Positions 9,115-18,822 are shown, counted from the first letter of the stretch. The stretch is DNA of 64,000 nt from Candidatus Saccharimonadota bacterium (GCA_027492255.1 JAPUFB010000005.1:24540-88539); one strand, 5' to 3'. The notes: generated from the letters alone by a model not told the origin. Made by a program: numbers and translations.

Positions 9115-10505
9115 GAGACACCCTCTATATCGCGGGCCGCCATCAAGACGTCGACATCAGCCATACGACGGCCAACTATTTGGAGTCCAATTGGAAGCCC
9201 AGCGCGTGTCGGTGTAATTGGTACACTAATCGCTGGCAACCCAGCAAGACTGGCTGGCACCGTCATAACGTCAGCAAGATACATTTGTAGCGGATCGTCA
9301 GTTCGCTCACCGATCGTAAATGCAGGAACAGGTGATACTGCACCTATGAGGACATCACACTGTTCAAAAGCTTTCTCAAATTCTTCGATGATACGCGTAC
9401 GAACTTTAGCCGCTTGTTTGTAATATGCATCGTAATAGCCGCTCGAAAGAACATAGTTTCCGATAAGAATTCGTCGCTTATTCTCTGGCATAAAACCAGC
9501 GTGTCGCGTATCGGTATATAAATCGCTAAGGGAAGCGGCTTCAACTCGCTGACCATACCGTATACCATCGTATCTCGCAAGATTTGAAGCAACCTCTGCA
9601 GGTACGACGACATAATACACGGCGAGTGCATAATGAAGGGTTGGTAATGATACTTCCCTTACTTCATGTCCTTGAGCCCGAATCGCCTCGATCGCCTTTT
9701 CTGTCGCTATCTTCACTTCTGAATCGACACCCTCGAGCCACTCTTTGACAATGCCGTACGTCTTCACTGCTTTCGCGGGACGTAGCATAGTATTCTCGGG
9801 CAGTGTTGTCACATCTTTCTCGTCCTTACCTGCCATAATCTTCGTTACAAGCATTGCATCATCAACAGTCGAGGTAATCGGACCAATAACATCGGTACTG
9901 CTTGCCATTGCGACAACTCCATATCGGCTCACCGTACCGTACGTTGGCTTAAATCCTACGACGCCGCAAAAACTCGCTGGTTCACGAATCGAACCGCCAG
10001 TATCTGAGCCGAGCGCAAACGGAACGATACCCAGTGCGACACTCGCAGCTGACCCGCCAGAACTTCCTCCCGCAACACGTGTAGCGTCAACTGGATTCTT
10101 CGTTACGCCAAATGCCGAATTTTCCGTACTACCGCCATGTGCAAATGCATCAAGATTCGCTTTACCGATGCAGATTGCACCCGCAGCCTCAAGCCTCTCG
10201 ATACATTCCGCTTGAAACGGTGCTTCGAAATTTTCAAGAATCTTGGAGGCAGCTGTTGTAGGCGTCCCAAATACGAGCATGTTATCTTTTGCAATAAATG
10301 GAACACCCGCAAGCTCACCAATATCCTCACCACTTCGCAGGCGAATATCGATTGCATCCGCGCGAACAAGCGCACGATCTTTCGTTATACTCAGCAGGGC
10401 GTTATACGACACAGCTTTCTCGGCCCGTTCAATGGCTGCTTCAACCTCAGCGCGAGCCGTAGAATTACCTGATCGTATCCGGTCACGTACTTCAGTAATT
10501 GTCAT
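9111..10505 (-). CDS. gatA: Asp-tRNA(Asn)/Glu-tRNA(Gln) amidotransferase subunit A
   Basis: 464 residues of the amidase-signature family. The catalytic Ser-cisSer-Lys triad is visible: Lys in GVPFIAKDNML, and the serines in GGSSGGSAASVALG and ALGSDTGGSIREPASFCG. The subunit hydrolyses glutamine and passes ammonia to GatB. The start overlaps the gatC stop by ATGA (10502-10505), and its own stop overlaps the next start the same way, so the operon is translationally chained. Confidence 0.97.
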   Translation of the reverse strand: MTITEVRDRIRSGNSTARAEVEAAIERAEKAVSYNALLSITKDRALVRADAIDIRLRSGEDIGELAGVPFIAKDNMLVFGTPTTAASKILENFEAPFQAECIERLEAAGAICIGKANLDAFAHGGSTENSAFGVTKNPVDATRVAGGSSGGSAASVALGIVPFALGSDTGGSIREPASFCGVVGFKPTYGTVSRYGVVAMASSTDVIGPITSTVDDAMLVTKIMAGKDEKDVTTLPENTMLRPAKAVKTYGIVKEWLEGVDSEVKIATEKAIEAIRAQGHEVREVSLPTLHYALAVYYVVVPAEVASNLARYDGIRYGQRVEAASLSDLYTDTRHAGFMPENKRRILIGNYVLSSGYYDAYYKQAAKVRTRIIEEFEKAFEQCDVLIGAVSPVPAFTIGERTDDPLQMYLADVMTVPASLAGLPAISVPITPTRAGLPIGLQIVGRRMADVDVLMAARDIEGVS

Positions 10506-10798
10506 ACGTCCAACACCTTTGGAACCTCAACCTGTGCTCCGCGACGAGCAGGTGCATTCTTCAAAAGATCATCTTGAGAAACCCCATAGTCGATAACCGT
10601 ATCATCACGCATGACTGAATGAAGATAATGAACATCATATGTTGGAACAACTCCTTCTGTATCAACTTCAGAAAGCTGAGCGACATAATTCAGGATTTGC
10701 TCAAGCTCTTTTTGTAATACAACCGCTTCTTCATCGGTAACTTTAAGCGCCGATAAGTCGCCAAGTTTTTTAACGTCATCAAGAGAAATTGAGCTCAT
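10502..10798 (-). CDS. gatC: Asp-tRNA(Asn)/Glu-tRNA(Gln) amidotransferase subunit C
   Basis: 98 residues, the standard size. The N-terminal LDDVKKLGDLSALKVTDEE, the central LEQILNYVAQLSEVDTEGV and the C-terminal LLKNAPARRGAQVEVPKVLD match GatC, the belt that holds GatA and GatB together. It is the first gene of the amidotransferase operon. TATACT at 10808-10813 lies 9 bases before the ATG, giving an almost leaderless start. Confidence 0.95.
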   Translation of the reverse strand: MSSISLDDVKKLGDLSALKVTDEEAVVLQKELEQILNYVAQLSEVDTEGVVPTYDVHYLHSVMRDDTVIDYGVSQDDLLKNAPARRGAQVEVPKVLDV

Positions 10799-10819
10799 AG
10801 TGTTACCAGTATAGCAGAG

Positions 10820-12787
10820 CTATAGCTTTGCCTTAATATCATTAATTGTATCCCTCAGCTCTGCCGCTCGTTCAAACTCAAGATTGGCTGCGGCCAGATC
10901 CATCTGCGCACTGAGCTCACGAATAAGGTGTGGGTATTCGTCTTTTGGTATTTTCTTAAGATTCAACTTCTTTGACTCATCTTCTTTTGCTGGCACTACG
11001 GAACGCATTCCTTCGCCAATCGCTTTCGCTACTCCAGTTGGTGTAATCCCGTGTTCGGTATTGTATGTTTCCTGAATACCGCGGCGACGATTTGTTTCAT
11101 TAATGGCCCGTTCCATTGATCCTGTTACGTGATCAGCATACATGAGTACCATTCCCTTTTCGTGCCGGGCAGCTCGCCCGATCGTTTGCACAAGCGCACT
11201 CTCACTGCGCAGGAAACCTTCTTTGTCGGCATCCATAATTGCCACCAAACTTACCTCCGGAAGATCTAAGCCTTCGCGAAGAAGATTAATACCTACGACG
11301 ATATCATACACGCCCAATCGAAGGTCGCGTAGAATATCGCTACGCTCCAGTGTTTCGACATCACTGTGAAGATAAGCTGTTTTAAACTGAAGGTCCTGCA
11401 GATACTGCGATAAGTCCTCTGCCATACGTTTTGTGAGCGTTGTCACAAGAACCCGCTCTTGACGTTCAACCCGTTTTCGAATCTCGCTAATAAGATCATC
11501 AATTTGTCCGTCAATCGGCCTAATCTCAACCCGAGGATCAAGAAGACCGGTCGGACGGATAATCTGTTCTGTCGGTTTTGGTGAGCGCGATAGCTCGTAC
11601 TCTGCAGGTGTTGCCGAGACATATACTACCTGGTTAATGTGTTTTGTAAACTCATGGAACTGCAGTGGTCGATTATCAAGCGCACTTGGTAAACGAAACC
11701 CGTGTTCGATCAGTACTTCCTTACGAGCTCGGTCACCGTTATACATACCCCGCACCTGCGGGATTGTCATATGGCTTTCATCAATAAACAGTAGAAAATC
11801 ATCCGGAAAATAGTCCATAAGCGTTGCTGGTTGCTCACCTGGTTCACGATTCGTAAGATACCGGCTGTAATTCTCAATCCCCTTCACAAATCCAGTTTCT
11901 TCAAGCATCTCCAAATCAAATTTTGTCCGCTGCTTGAGACGCTGAGCCTCAACCAACTTATTCTGTTTTTCAAACCACCCAACCCGTTCATCAAGTTCAT
12001 CGCGAATTTTTCCCAGTGCACCCTTTAACTTTGCTTCCGGCGTAACATAGTGACTACCTGGGAAAATTTTAATAGCATCTGGCTCTTTTTCAATTTCACC
12101 CGTCAAGGGATTTATTTGTGTAATACGGTCAATCTCATCACCAAAAAATTCAATCCGATAAGCCGATTCGCTTCCGGCAGGAAAAACATCAACCGTGTCG
12201 CCACGCACGCGAAACGTTGACCGTTGAAAATCAATGTCGTTGCGGTGATATTGGATGTCCGTAAGATGTCGTATTAGTTTATCTCTCTGACGACGCTCAC
12301 CTTTACGAACGCTGAGTGCCATTTCGCCGTAATCTTCCACTGAACCAATGCCATAGATACAGCTCACACTCGCAACGATAATTACATCTCGCCGCGATAA
12401 TAGTGCGCTCGTTGCGGCGTGTCTGAGGCGATCGATTTCTTCATTTATTTGCGAATCTTTTTCTATATAGACATCACTCGACACGATATACGCTTCTGGC
12501 TGATAGTAATCGAAATAACTCACAAAATAGTGAACCTCGTTTTCTGGGAAAAAGGCTTTGAATTCAGAAAATAGCTGGGCGGCAAGGGTTTTATTATGGG
12601 CCAGTACGAGCGTCGGAACACCGCGCTGCTGGATGATATTCGCCATCGTAAAGGTTTTTCCCGAACCAGTCACACCGAGGAGAGTTTGTTCTTTTTCACC
12701 TGCATCAAGACGCACCACTAATTCGGTGATCGCGCTCGGCTGATCACCGGTTGGTTGGTATTCACTCTTGAGAGTAAAAATACTCAT
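10820..12787 (-). CDS. uvrB: Excinuclease ABC subunit B
   Basis: 655 residues, full length. Walker A is [12 protein letters not shown] (about 37-48). The beta-hairpin region [19 protein letters not shown] and the ATRIGRAARH-like [12 protein letters not shown] motif VI are present, and a C-terminal UVR coiled coil (about 615-655) ends the protein. UvrB is the damage-verifying helicase-like subunit of nucleotide excision repair. No uvrA or uvrC is in the window. TACAAT lies only 6 bases before the ATG, implying a leaderless mRNA. Confidence 0.97.
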   Translation of the reverse strand: MSIFTLKSEYQPTGDQPSAITELVVRLDAGEKEQTLLGVTGSGKTFTMANIIQQRGVPTLVLAHNKTLAAQLFSEFKAFFPENEVHYFVSYFDYYQPEAYIVSSDVYIEKDSQINEEIDRLRHAATSALLSRRDVIIVASVSCIYGIGSVEDYGEMALSVRKGERRQRDKLIRHLTDIQYHRNDIDFQRSTFRVRGDTVDVFPAGSESAYRIEFFGDEIDRITQINPLTGEIEKEPDAIKIFPGSHYVTPEAKLKGALGKIRDELDERVGWFEKQNKLVEAQRLKQRTKFDLEMLEETGFVKGIENYSRYLTNREPGEQPATLMDYFPDDFLLFIDESHMTIPQVRGMYNGDRARKEVLIEHGFRLPSALDNRPLQFHEFTKHINQVVYVSATPAEYELSRSPKPTEQIIRPTGLLDPRVEIRPIDGQIDDLISEIRKRVERQERVLVTTLTKRMAEDLSQYLQDLQFKTAYLHSDVETLERSDILRDLRLGVYDIVVGINLLREGLDLPEVSLVAIMDADKEGFLRSESALVQTIGRAARHEKGMVLMYADHVTGSMERAINETNRRRGIQETYNTEHGITPTGVAKAIGEGMRSVVPAKEDESKKLNLKKIPKDEYPHLIRELSAQMDLAAANLEFERAAELRDTINDIKAKL

Positions 12788-12862
12788 CTTTCTATTGTAG
12801 CAACTTTATCCCCTTTACGGCACATCCCTTTGTGCCCTCTTAATATGTTATACTTATGGTTA

Positions 12863-13555
12863 ATGTCACCATACAAACATACTCACAGCCACAAAGTGTG
12901 GCGTATGAATAAAGAACAAAAAGAGATGATCGCCGAATCGACGCGTGAGCTAAGAACGGCCGATGAAGAATTCGAAGCAGCTTTTAAAATTCTCAACAAA
13001 TACCCTAAACGAGTGACAATCTTTGGTTCTGCTCGCACAACACCTCGTTTTAAATCCTATCGACAAGCCCGTGAACTCGCTGGCCTCCTTTCTCACGAAG
13101 GATATGCCATTATTTCTGGCGGAGGTGGCGGTATTATGGAGGCTGGCAACCGCGGAGCCTTTGATGAACAAGAAGTTTCAATCGGATTTAATATTATGCT
13201 GCCGCACGAACAGCATCTCAATCCCTATACAACCGAAAGCCTTTCGTTTAACTTTTTCTTCACCCGCAAGGTTATGATGACTTTCTACACACACGCGATC
13301 GTTTGTTTTCCTGGAGGGTACGGCACGCTAGATGAAATGTTCGAGGTATTGACGCTCGTCCAGACGAAAAAAATGCCGCGTATTCCAATTATTCTCGTAG
13401 GAAAAAAATACTGGAAACCTCTTGATAAATTCATTCGAAAGCACATGCTCGATACCGGACTTATCTCTCTTGGTGACGAAAAACTATATACCATAACCGA
13501 CAGTCCTAAGACTGCTATCCGTCTCATTAATTCTGGTTTCGATCCAGAGCTCTAA
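12863..13555 (+). CDS. LOG-family protein (TIGR00730; lysine-decarboxylase-like fold)
   Basis: About 230 residues. The family hallmarks are the GSARTTP strand-loop, ISGGGGGIMEAGNRGAF and the PGGYGTLDEMFEVLTLVQ motif. Such proteins are nucleotide-monophosphate ribohydrolases (cytokinin-activating LOG type) or close relatives; the bacterial role is mostly unknown. The start at 12863 is chosen because TATACT (12849-12854) ends 8 bases before it, matching the leaderless pattern of neighbouring genes. A downstream ATG at 12905 also fits the family length. The gene is divergent from uvrB. Confidence 0.85.
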   Translation: MSPYKHTHSHKVWRMNKEQKEMIAESTRELRTADEEFEAAFKILNKYPKRVTIFGSARTTPRFKSYRQARELAGLLSHEGYAIISGGGGGIMEAGNRGAFDEQEVSIGFNIMLPHEQHLNPYTTESLSFNFFFTRKVMMTFYTHAIVCFPGGYGTLDEMFEVLTLVQTKKMPRIPIILVGKKYWKPLDKFIRKHMLDTGLISLGDEKLYTITDSPKTAIRLINSGFDPEL

Positions 13556-13561
13556 GTTATT

Positions 13562-14800
13562 TTATTTTTTAATATTCTCGGGAGCGATAAGACTGTTATC
13601 GAGTTGTTTCAGGATTTGATTTTCAAGATTCTGATGCCCCATATATCGAGCAAAGATCTCATTCCATAAACTTTCCCGAAAATGATACGTATACCGCTCA
13701 TCATAAGGAATATTGTTGGCATAACTTAAACTAATATCCATAAAATTGAGCGTCAACGGCCCGTCGGTCTCGATCTTTCCGACATAATCAGTCTCAAGCC
13801 AGAACTTCATTACATCGTCATACTCCGCCAGCTGGTCCTCAACATGACGCCAATGCAGATCTTCCGGCTGGACGTGTGGCTGAAAAGCTTCAGGATGGGC
13901 CTCGTCTTTTAGTTTTCCGTAATACCGTTGTATCACTCGCCAATGGACATAGTTTCCCGCCATCTGACTTGCCGTACGAGGATCAGCGTTGAGTGTTTCA
14001 ACGACAATATTTCCAAAATCTTCCTTCGATTGTTTGAGCTTAAAAAATGTACTATATAGCCGAATTTCATTGATGTAGTGCAGTAGCAGCGGTAACGTCT
14101 TGAGTGTAATACCCCGAGAACGTGTTGCGTGCATTGGCACGAGCGTAATAATACCCATTTCCTTGCTATGAGTAACGTTATGCAGTTTTTTCTCAACGAA
14201 ATGTTCGGCAAGCGTGACATATTTATGATGATTCATTTGAACGATAGTTATCTCACGTGATTCAAAATCATCCGGTGTGAGTGAACGAAGAAGTGTATTG
14301 TACTCTTTCAACCACTCTGGTCCCTCAGAAAAACGCAGCGCGACATACACTTCTTCGAGTGGCTCATTTTGTAATAGGTCATCAATTGACTCATATCCAA
14401 GATGTTGCATCAATTTTTGCGGTGGCATACGGCGCATAAATTCCCTTGCCGCATCGTATTTCATTGCCCAGCACGATTTTGGGATCTTCATAGAGTGAAC
14501 GGCTTCAATGATTCGCGGTAACATATCCGCTACATCATCGGGATCGCGTGCGCCAAGTTTTGTTGCCACTCTTGTGTTATCGTCATGCACGCGTGCAAGA
14601 AGGCTGGCATAGAGCTCATGTCCCGTCGTATCTCGGGGATCGAGTCCAAATCCCTCTATAACCCTCGTAAAATGCCGAGCAATATCTCCTATAAGCTTCG
14701 CATCCGTGCCCCGATGCCCACTCGCTTTTTCGAGCTGCTCAATTGCGTGCGAAAACAACGGCTCATCGGCGGATAATAGCTGCGATAACACTCCTGGCAT
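13562..14800 (-). CDS. Conserved-looking hypothetical protein in the aldolase/kinase operon
   Basis: 412 residues, soluble, with no signal peptide, no transmembrane helix and no nucleotide-binding motif that I can see. It is rich in charged and aromatic residues and mainly helical; segments such as KIPKSCWAMKYDAAREFMRR and HKYVTLAEHFVEKKLHNVTH are typical. I do not recognise the family. Its ATG overlaps the stop of the PfkB-kinase gene (TAATG at 14798-14802), so it is the third gene of the aldolase-kinase operon. The operon position suggests a link to sugar-phosphate metabolism, but nothing in the protein itself shows that. Confidence 0.7.
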   Translation of the reverse strand: MPGVLSQLLSADEPLFSHAIEQLEKASGHRGTDAKLIGDIARHFTRVIEGFGLDPRDTTGHELYASLLARVHDDNTRVATKLGARDPDDVADMLPRIIEAVHSMKIPKSCWAMKYDAAREFMRRMPPQKLMQHLGYESIDDLLQNEPLEEVYVALRFSEGPEWLKEYNTLLRSLTPDDFESREITIVQMNHHKYVTLAEHFVEKKLHNVTHSKEMGIITLVPMHATRSRGITLKTLPLLLHYINEIRLYSTFFKLKQSKEDFGNIVVETLNADPRTASQMAGNYVHWRVIQRYYGKLKDEAHPEAFQPHVQPEDLHWRHVEDQLAEYDDVMKFWLETDYVGKIETDGPLTLNFMDISLSYANNIPYDERYTYHFRESLWNEIFARYMGHQNLENQILKQLDNSLIAPENIKK

Positions 14801-15756
14801 TAGATATCCTTTTCTTCAAGCGGCATGTCGTGCAGCGCCACTCCTTCGGATAGAATTCCAGCCTTGGCGCCAATTTTTGTCACAACGCTCGTAGAATTCG
14901 CACTTGCGAATACAACTGATTCACGAAGACTCTTACCTTGAGACCACTGACTCAAGAATCCTGACGCAAACGCATCACCAGCACCAGTACGATCGAGTAC
15001 AGGTACATCTTCATACATACCGGCCGATATAATCGTTTTACCGTCGCTTGCGCACACGCCATTTGGACCATCTGACACGATAACCACAGGACAAATATTT
15101 AATCCATGCCGGACCAGTTCTTCAATATTTTCACCTTCGACAAGTGTTTGCATCTCCTCTTTATTGAGACATAGTACGTCGACTTCCGGAAGAATACTTT
15201 TTAGTTTAGCCGGATCCGCAAGCTCACTTCCGCCGGGATTCAGCATGACACGAGCGCCATGATCTGTCGCCCAATTAAGAATAACTTCAAGGGTCTCAAA
15301 TGAGCCCACTGCTGTCGGATATACCCAATCAGCTGATGGAGCTTTCTCAAGCAGCCGCTCCACATCAGAAATCTCTGGTGTTTTTCCCGTAAAATTAAGG
15401 ATTGTTCGTTCTCCACTTGGCGCAAGCAAAACTGTTGAGTAGCTTGCACGTAGTCCGTCGTGGAGTGCGACGAGCGAGGTATCGACATTTTCATGATCGA
15501 GATCGTTCATAACGGCATTTGATGCTGGGTCATGACCAAGCGCCCAAAGATACCTTGAGTTGAGTCCTTGGCGTGCAAAAGTAACTGCTACGTTAGTCGC
15601 ATTGCCGCCGCTAGAAAAAAACGCCTCAGCGATATCAATCTTAGCGCCCAGTGGTAGTTCTTCATAGGCAACTTTACCTCGAGTATGCGGATTAAATTCT
15701 TCATCGCGAAGAAATACGTCCTGTGTTGCTTTGCCAATTGATAAAATTGAAACCAT
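14800..15756 (-). CDS. PfkB-family carbohydrate kinase
   Basis: 318 residues with the ribokinase fold. The N-terminal substrate region contains FFSSGGNATNVAVTFARQG, and the C-terminal signature VLDRTGAGDAFASGFLSQW holds the anion hole and catalytic Asp. Substrate cannot be fixed by sight: candidates are fructose-1-P/fructose-6-P, ribose or adenosine. It is immediately upstream of the hypothetical gene (1-base overlap) and immediately downstream of a class II aldolase (adjacent bases 15756/15757). This makes a phosphofructokinase-like role attractive but unproven. Confidence 0.85.
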   Translation of the reverse strand: MVSILSIGKATQDVFLRDEEFNPHTRGKVAYEELPLGAKIDIAEAFFSSGGNATNVAVTFARQGLNSRYLWALGHDPASNAVMNDLDHENVDTSLVALHDGLRASYSTVLLAPSGERTILNFTGKTPEISDVERLLEKAPSADWVYPTAVGSFETLEVILNWATDHGARVMLNPGGSELADPAKLKSILPEVDVLCLNKEEMQTLVEGENIEELVRHGLNICPVVIVSDGPNGVCASDGKTIISAGMYEDVPVLDRTGAGDAFASGFLSQWSQGKSLRESVVFASANSTSVVTKIGAKAGILSEGVALHDMPLEEKDI

Positions 15757-16668
15757 CTACACAACCGCCTTTCCCGCGCTACCAAATACGTCTATCTTCT
15801 CCTCGACGATCGCCTGAACGGCCCCATATACTTCTGGCATCAGCTTTACAACCGCATATTCATCTGGATGCTCTTCGAGTACTCGAACAAGTGTTTCGCG
15901 AAACGCCACACGCATATCAGAATTAATATTAATCTTGCTCACACCGATCTTAGCCGCTTCTTCAAAATAATGCAGTGGTGTTCCAGAGCCGCCATGCAAG
16001 CTTATTTGACAATCAATTGCGTCACGCACACGTTGGAGTAATTCAAGATCAAGCTCTTTCGGTACGGGATATTTTCCGTGAAGATTACCGATTGCCGCCG
16101 CGTACGTATCGATTCCGGTTGCATCAACGAAAGCCCGTGCTCCTTCTGGTGTTGAGAAGGTTTTCTTAATCTCCTCATAATCGATATCTTCCGTATGCAG
16201 GTTTGAACTTCCGCCAAAGTAGTGTGGTTCACTCTCAACCAGCGCGCCCGTAAATTTGGCGTACTCAACAACCTCGCAGGTTGCCTGGATAATTTCTTCA
16301 TCGCTCGCATCGTGATTTGCCTGGCTGACGTCGATATGGATAAACTCGTAACCAGCGTCAATCCCTCGTTTCGCTGCTTCCACGCTTGGGCTATGATCGA
16401 GATTAATATACATCTCGATTCCATATTCTTTCTTATAGTTATCAACGAGATCACGAATATTATCGATACCCATGGCATCAATTTCACCCTGACTCACTTC
16501 CACCATGACCGGTGCTTGTTTTGCTTGTGCCGCTTTCGCCACTGCGATCAATGTTTCTTGATTATCAATATTAAACGCTCCAACGGCAAAATGTTGTTGA
16601 CGGGAACGCTGCATCAAATGTCGCGCCCGGATACAATTGTCTCGAATCTCTTTGATACTTAAACCCAC
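15757..16668 (-). CDS. Class II fructose-bisphosphate aldolase family protein
   Basis: 303 residues. Zinc ligands and phosphate-binding loops of class II aldolases are visible: INLDHSPSVEAAKRGIDAG, IGNLHGKYP and LHGGSGTPL, followed by ININSDMRVAF. It should cleave or form fructose-1,6-bisphosphate or a related ketose bisphosphate (tagatose and sulphosugar variants share these motifs). The start is GTG at 16668 with AGGGGGGC about 8 bases upstream. A TGC-TATACT extended -10 lies about 45 bases upstream, so this is the first gene of a three-gene operon with a conventional leader. Confidence 0.9.
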   Translation of the reverse strand: MGLSIKEIRDNCIRARHLMQRSRQQHFAVGAFNIDNQETLIAVAKAAQAKQAPVMVEVSQGEIDAMGIDNIRDLVDNYKKEYGIEMYINLDHSPSVEAAKRGIDAGYEFIHIDVSQANHDASDEEIIQATCEVVEYAKFTGALVESEPHYFGGSSNLHTEDIDYEEIKKTFSTPEGARAFVDATGIDTYAAAIGNLHGKYPVPKELDLELLQRVRDAIDCQISLHGGSGTPLHYFEEAAKIGVSKININSDMRVAFRETLVRVLEEHPDEYAVVKLMPEVYGAVQAIVEEKIDVFGSAGKAVV

Positions 16669-16709
16669 GTGTACTGCCCCCCTATAAATGTTTGTGGTTA
16701 GTTATTGAT

Positions 16710-16718
16710 AGTATAGCA
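16710..16718 (-). promoter_or_regulatory. Extended -10 promoter of the aldolase operon
   Basis: On the minus strand TGC precedes TATACT (16715 down to 16710). No good -35 is seen 17 bases upstream. The transcript would have about 35-40 bases of leader including a strong ribosome-binding sequence. Confidence 0.55.
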
Positions 16719-16734
16719 TTTTACAAATGAAAAA

Positions 16735-16762
16735 GCTCCGGAGCCTCTTCAAGCAACGGAGC
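16735..16762 (-). terminator. Intrinsic terminator after the gene at 16809-17597
   Basis: On the minus strand GCTCCG (16762-16757) pairs with CGGAGC (16740-16735), followed immediately by a T-run (plus-strand A-run 16730-16734). It lies just beyond a second, larger hairpin at 16767-16799. Confidence 0.6.
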
Positions 16763-16766
16763 CGCG

Positions 16767-16799
16767 GGCATGAGGCGAGTTCTATCCTCGCCTCATGCC
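16767..16799 (-). terminator. Strong 13-bp hairpin at the end of the gene at 16809-17597
   Basis: Arms 16767-16779 and 16787-16799 are perfect complements with a 7-base loop (TTCTATC on the plus strand). It begins 10 bases after the stop codon and probably protects the 3' end or terminates together with 16735-16762. Confidence 0.65.
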
Positions 16800-16808
16800 A
16801 TGACCTTC

Positions 16809-17597
16809 TCAGATATCCCGATGCGCAGCAACTGTGCTGCTGTACCATCGCCCATCGTTCAACCTCACACTGGCCTCTACGACCTTGGAGTCCTCCGTGA
16901 ACACTGGAAGCATCCAGCGAGAGGCAACCAGTCCTCCGATAAAGATATTCGGGATAAATTTTCCATTAATCTTCGTAAGAATCTGAGGACTAAGAGCAAG
17001 AGTTGTTGCGACAGAAAGGCCGGGCCAACTACGCTCATTGTGAAGAATATCACCCGGGCAAACGAGCGACAGATCCCTGCTCCGATACTTTTCAAGATCC
17101 AGGCCAGCCAATGAAATACTCTTCGTTTTCAGATGACTATGAAGATCAGTAAACTCTAGAAGCTTAGGATCGAAGTCGTAACGGAAGGAAAAATCGAGCT
17201 CCCTGAGTCCATCATTGATCCAAAGCATCAGTTCATCCCAGGTGTAAGCCAACTCACCCAGCCAGAGCTCTGCGCCAAGAGGATGAAGAAGATCGAGATG
17301 ATCCTTATCCTCACACGAAGACGCGAAGGCAGCGATCTGCTTATCCGTGAGGCCCCAATTGCGCAGCTTGTTGCGTTTAGCAATGCGCTCGGCGTACTCA
17401 CTCACGGGCGTCCATGGTATTGAAGATAAGACAGTGGCAAATGCTTCAGGATCGACCTGCGTAAGGTCTGTTCTCAACATCTGCACGAGAAAACTACCGT
17501 GAGCAAGTAGACTCTGCATCTGCGCACTCGTTGCCCCAGCCTCTTGAAAGAGTGTCAGGAGTTTGATGTTTTGTGCAGCCGTAGCGGGTGTCGACAT
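16809..17597 (-). CDS. Uncharacterised soluble protein with a long structured leader
   Basis: 262 residues; no signal peptide, transmembrane helix or catalytic motif recognised. The N-terminal 90 residues are helical (QNIKLLTLFQEAGATSAQMQ; LTDKQIAAFASSCEDKDHL). The C-terminal half is mixed and ends with a VRLNDGRWYSSTVAAHRDI segment. Codons end in G or C more often than in adjacent genes. The gene stands alone, with its own -35/-10 promoter about 170 bases upstream, a structured 5' leader and two 3' hairpins. The combination suggests high or regulated expression. The family is unknown to me. Confidence 0.7.
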   Translation of the reverse strand: MSTPATAAQNIKLLTLFQEAGATSAQMQSLLAHGSFLVQMLRTDLTQVDPEAFATVLSSIPWTPVSEYAERIAKRNKLRNWGLTDKQIAAFASSCEDKDHLDLLHPLGAELWLGELAYTWDELMLWINDGLRELDFSFRYDFDPKLLEFTDLHSHLKTKSISLAGLDLEKYRSRDLSLVCPGDILHNERSWPGLSVATTLALSPQILTKINGKFIPNIFIGGLVASRWMLPVFTEDSKVVEASVRLNDGRWYSSTVAAHRDI

Positions 17598-17756
17598 GAC
17601 AGTCCGCCCTTCTGCCGATCATCGCCAGTCACGAGTAACCCCGTGGTGGTCAGGACTTTCCTGTTTGAGAACGGCTTAGCACTATCAACTGAAGTTACTT
17701 CAATACCAATAAGCTATTCTCAAACACATCGTCGTATCTGATTTTTAAGGTTCTGA
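17598..17756 (-). promoter_or_regulatory. Structured 5' leader of the gene at 16809-17597
   Basis: Between the predicted transcription start (about 17756) and the ATG there are about 159 bases. A nested stem is visible: 17662-17671 pairs exactly with 17717-17726 (10 bp), 17673-17678 pairs with 17710-17715 (one G-T), and an apical TGAAG/CTTCA hairpin sits at 17690-17702. No known riboswitch class is recognised. No clear ribosome-binding site precedes the ATG. Confidence 0.5.
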
Positions 17757-17762
17757 TTGATA

Positions 17763-17792
17763 GTTATACCATAGAAATAACAAAAAATACAA
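17763..17792 (-). promoter_or_regulatory. Promoter of the gene at 16809-17597
   Basis: Minus strand: -35 TTGTAT (17792-17787), 18-base spacer ending in TGG, and -10 TATAAC (17768-17763). Confidence 0.5.
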
Positions 17793-17829
17793 CGATCACT
17801 TACTTCTGTCATCCTAGAGATATTGCAGA

Positions 17830-18822
17830 TTATTGATGATAGCGAGGCATCTTACGGACAAACTCTCGAACAGAACCGGCAATATGCGGACCCGTCAGAC
17901 CGAATTTATCGAGTAGTTGGTAGAGTGTTCCTGATTCACCAAATTGGCCGTTCATACCAAGACGAAGGAGTGGCATAGGCAATTCTTCCCCAAGTGTTTC
18001 CGCTATTGCACTTCCAAGTCCACCGTTAATCTGAGCCTCTTCAACTGTTACGACGCGACCGGTTTTTCGTACAGCGTCGATAATCGTCTCGCGATCAAGC
18101 GGTGAAATCGTAGGAACACTGATGACTTGTGCTTCTAGCCCGCCTTCGGCAAGTTCGCGGGCAGCCTGTAGACATTCATATACTGTCACCCCGGTGCCAA
18201 TTAATGTGACGTCATGACCTTCGCGAACAATATAGGCTTTCCCGATTTCAAATGGCGTATCAGGTGTCGTATATACAGGTGTCGCTTCGCGGCACAGACG
18301 GATATAAGCCGGTTTACCTTGTTTAGCAAGTGCAAGAGTGGCTTTTTCAGCCTCAAGTGAATCGGTTGGCACAACAACTGTCATGTTTGGTAAGGCGCGC
18401 GTTATCGCAATATCTTCCAGCATCTGATGGGTTGCACCGTCCGCGCCAGCACTAAGACCGGCGTGCGAGCCAACAACGATAACCGGCTGATCATTCAAGC
18501 AGACGGTCGTTCGAATCTGTTCCCAACTCCGCCCAGGATTGAACGCTGCGAAGCTGCTCGCAAACGCAATCTTGCCCATCGCTGCCATCCCAGATGCAAC
18601 GCTGATGAGATTTTGTTCAGCGATACCAACCTGAACAAATCTTTCAGGAAAGGCCTCTTTAAACAGATGGATTTGGGTTGATTCCGTGAGATCGGCACAT
18701 AAGGCAACGATCCGCTCATCCTCTTGTCCGGCCTTCACTAGACCTTTACCTAAGCCTTTGCGGATCGGTTCCATCTGGATTGTGTCTTTATACATATCGT
18801 CGCTTAAAACAAAGTGTGCCAT
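17830..18822 (-). CDS. Transketolase, C-terminal (pyrimidine-binding) subunit
   Basis: 330 residues corresponding to the PYR and C-terminal domains of transketolase. It contains RFVQVGIAEQNLISVASGMA, the family glutamate-containing region that activates thiamine diphosphate, and FASSFAAFNPGRSWEQIR. With the N-terminal half encoded just upstream it should form a two-subunit transketolase moving C2 units between ketose and aldose phosphates. A strong AAAGGAGC precedes the ATG by 7 bases. A 91-bp gap with a GAGA/TCTC hairpin (about 18882-18904) separates it from the N-terminal gene, which may adjust the ratio of the two chains. Confidence 0.93.
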   Translation of the reverse strand: MAHFVLSDDMYKDTIQMEPIRKGLGKGLVKAGQEDERIVALCADLTESTQIHLFKEAFPERFVQVGIAEQNLISVASGMAAMGKIAFASSFAAFNPGRSWEQIRTTVCLNDQPVIVVGSHAGLSAGADGATHQMLEDIAITRALPNMTVVVPTDSLEAEKATLALAKQGKPAYIRLCREATPVYTTPDTPFEIGKAYIVREGHDVTLIGTGVTVYECLQAARELAEGGLEAQVISVPTISPLDRETIIDAVRKTGRVVTVEEAQINGGLGSAIAETLGEELPMPLLRLGMNGQFGESGTLYQLLDKFGLTGPHIAGSVREFVRKMPRYHQ

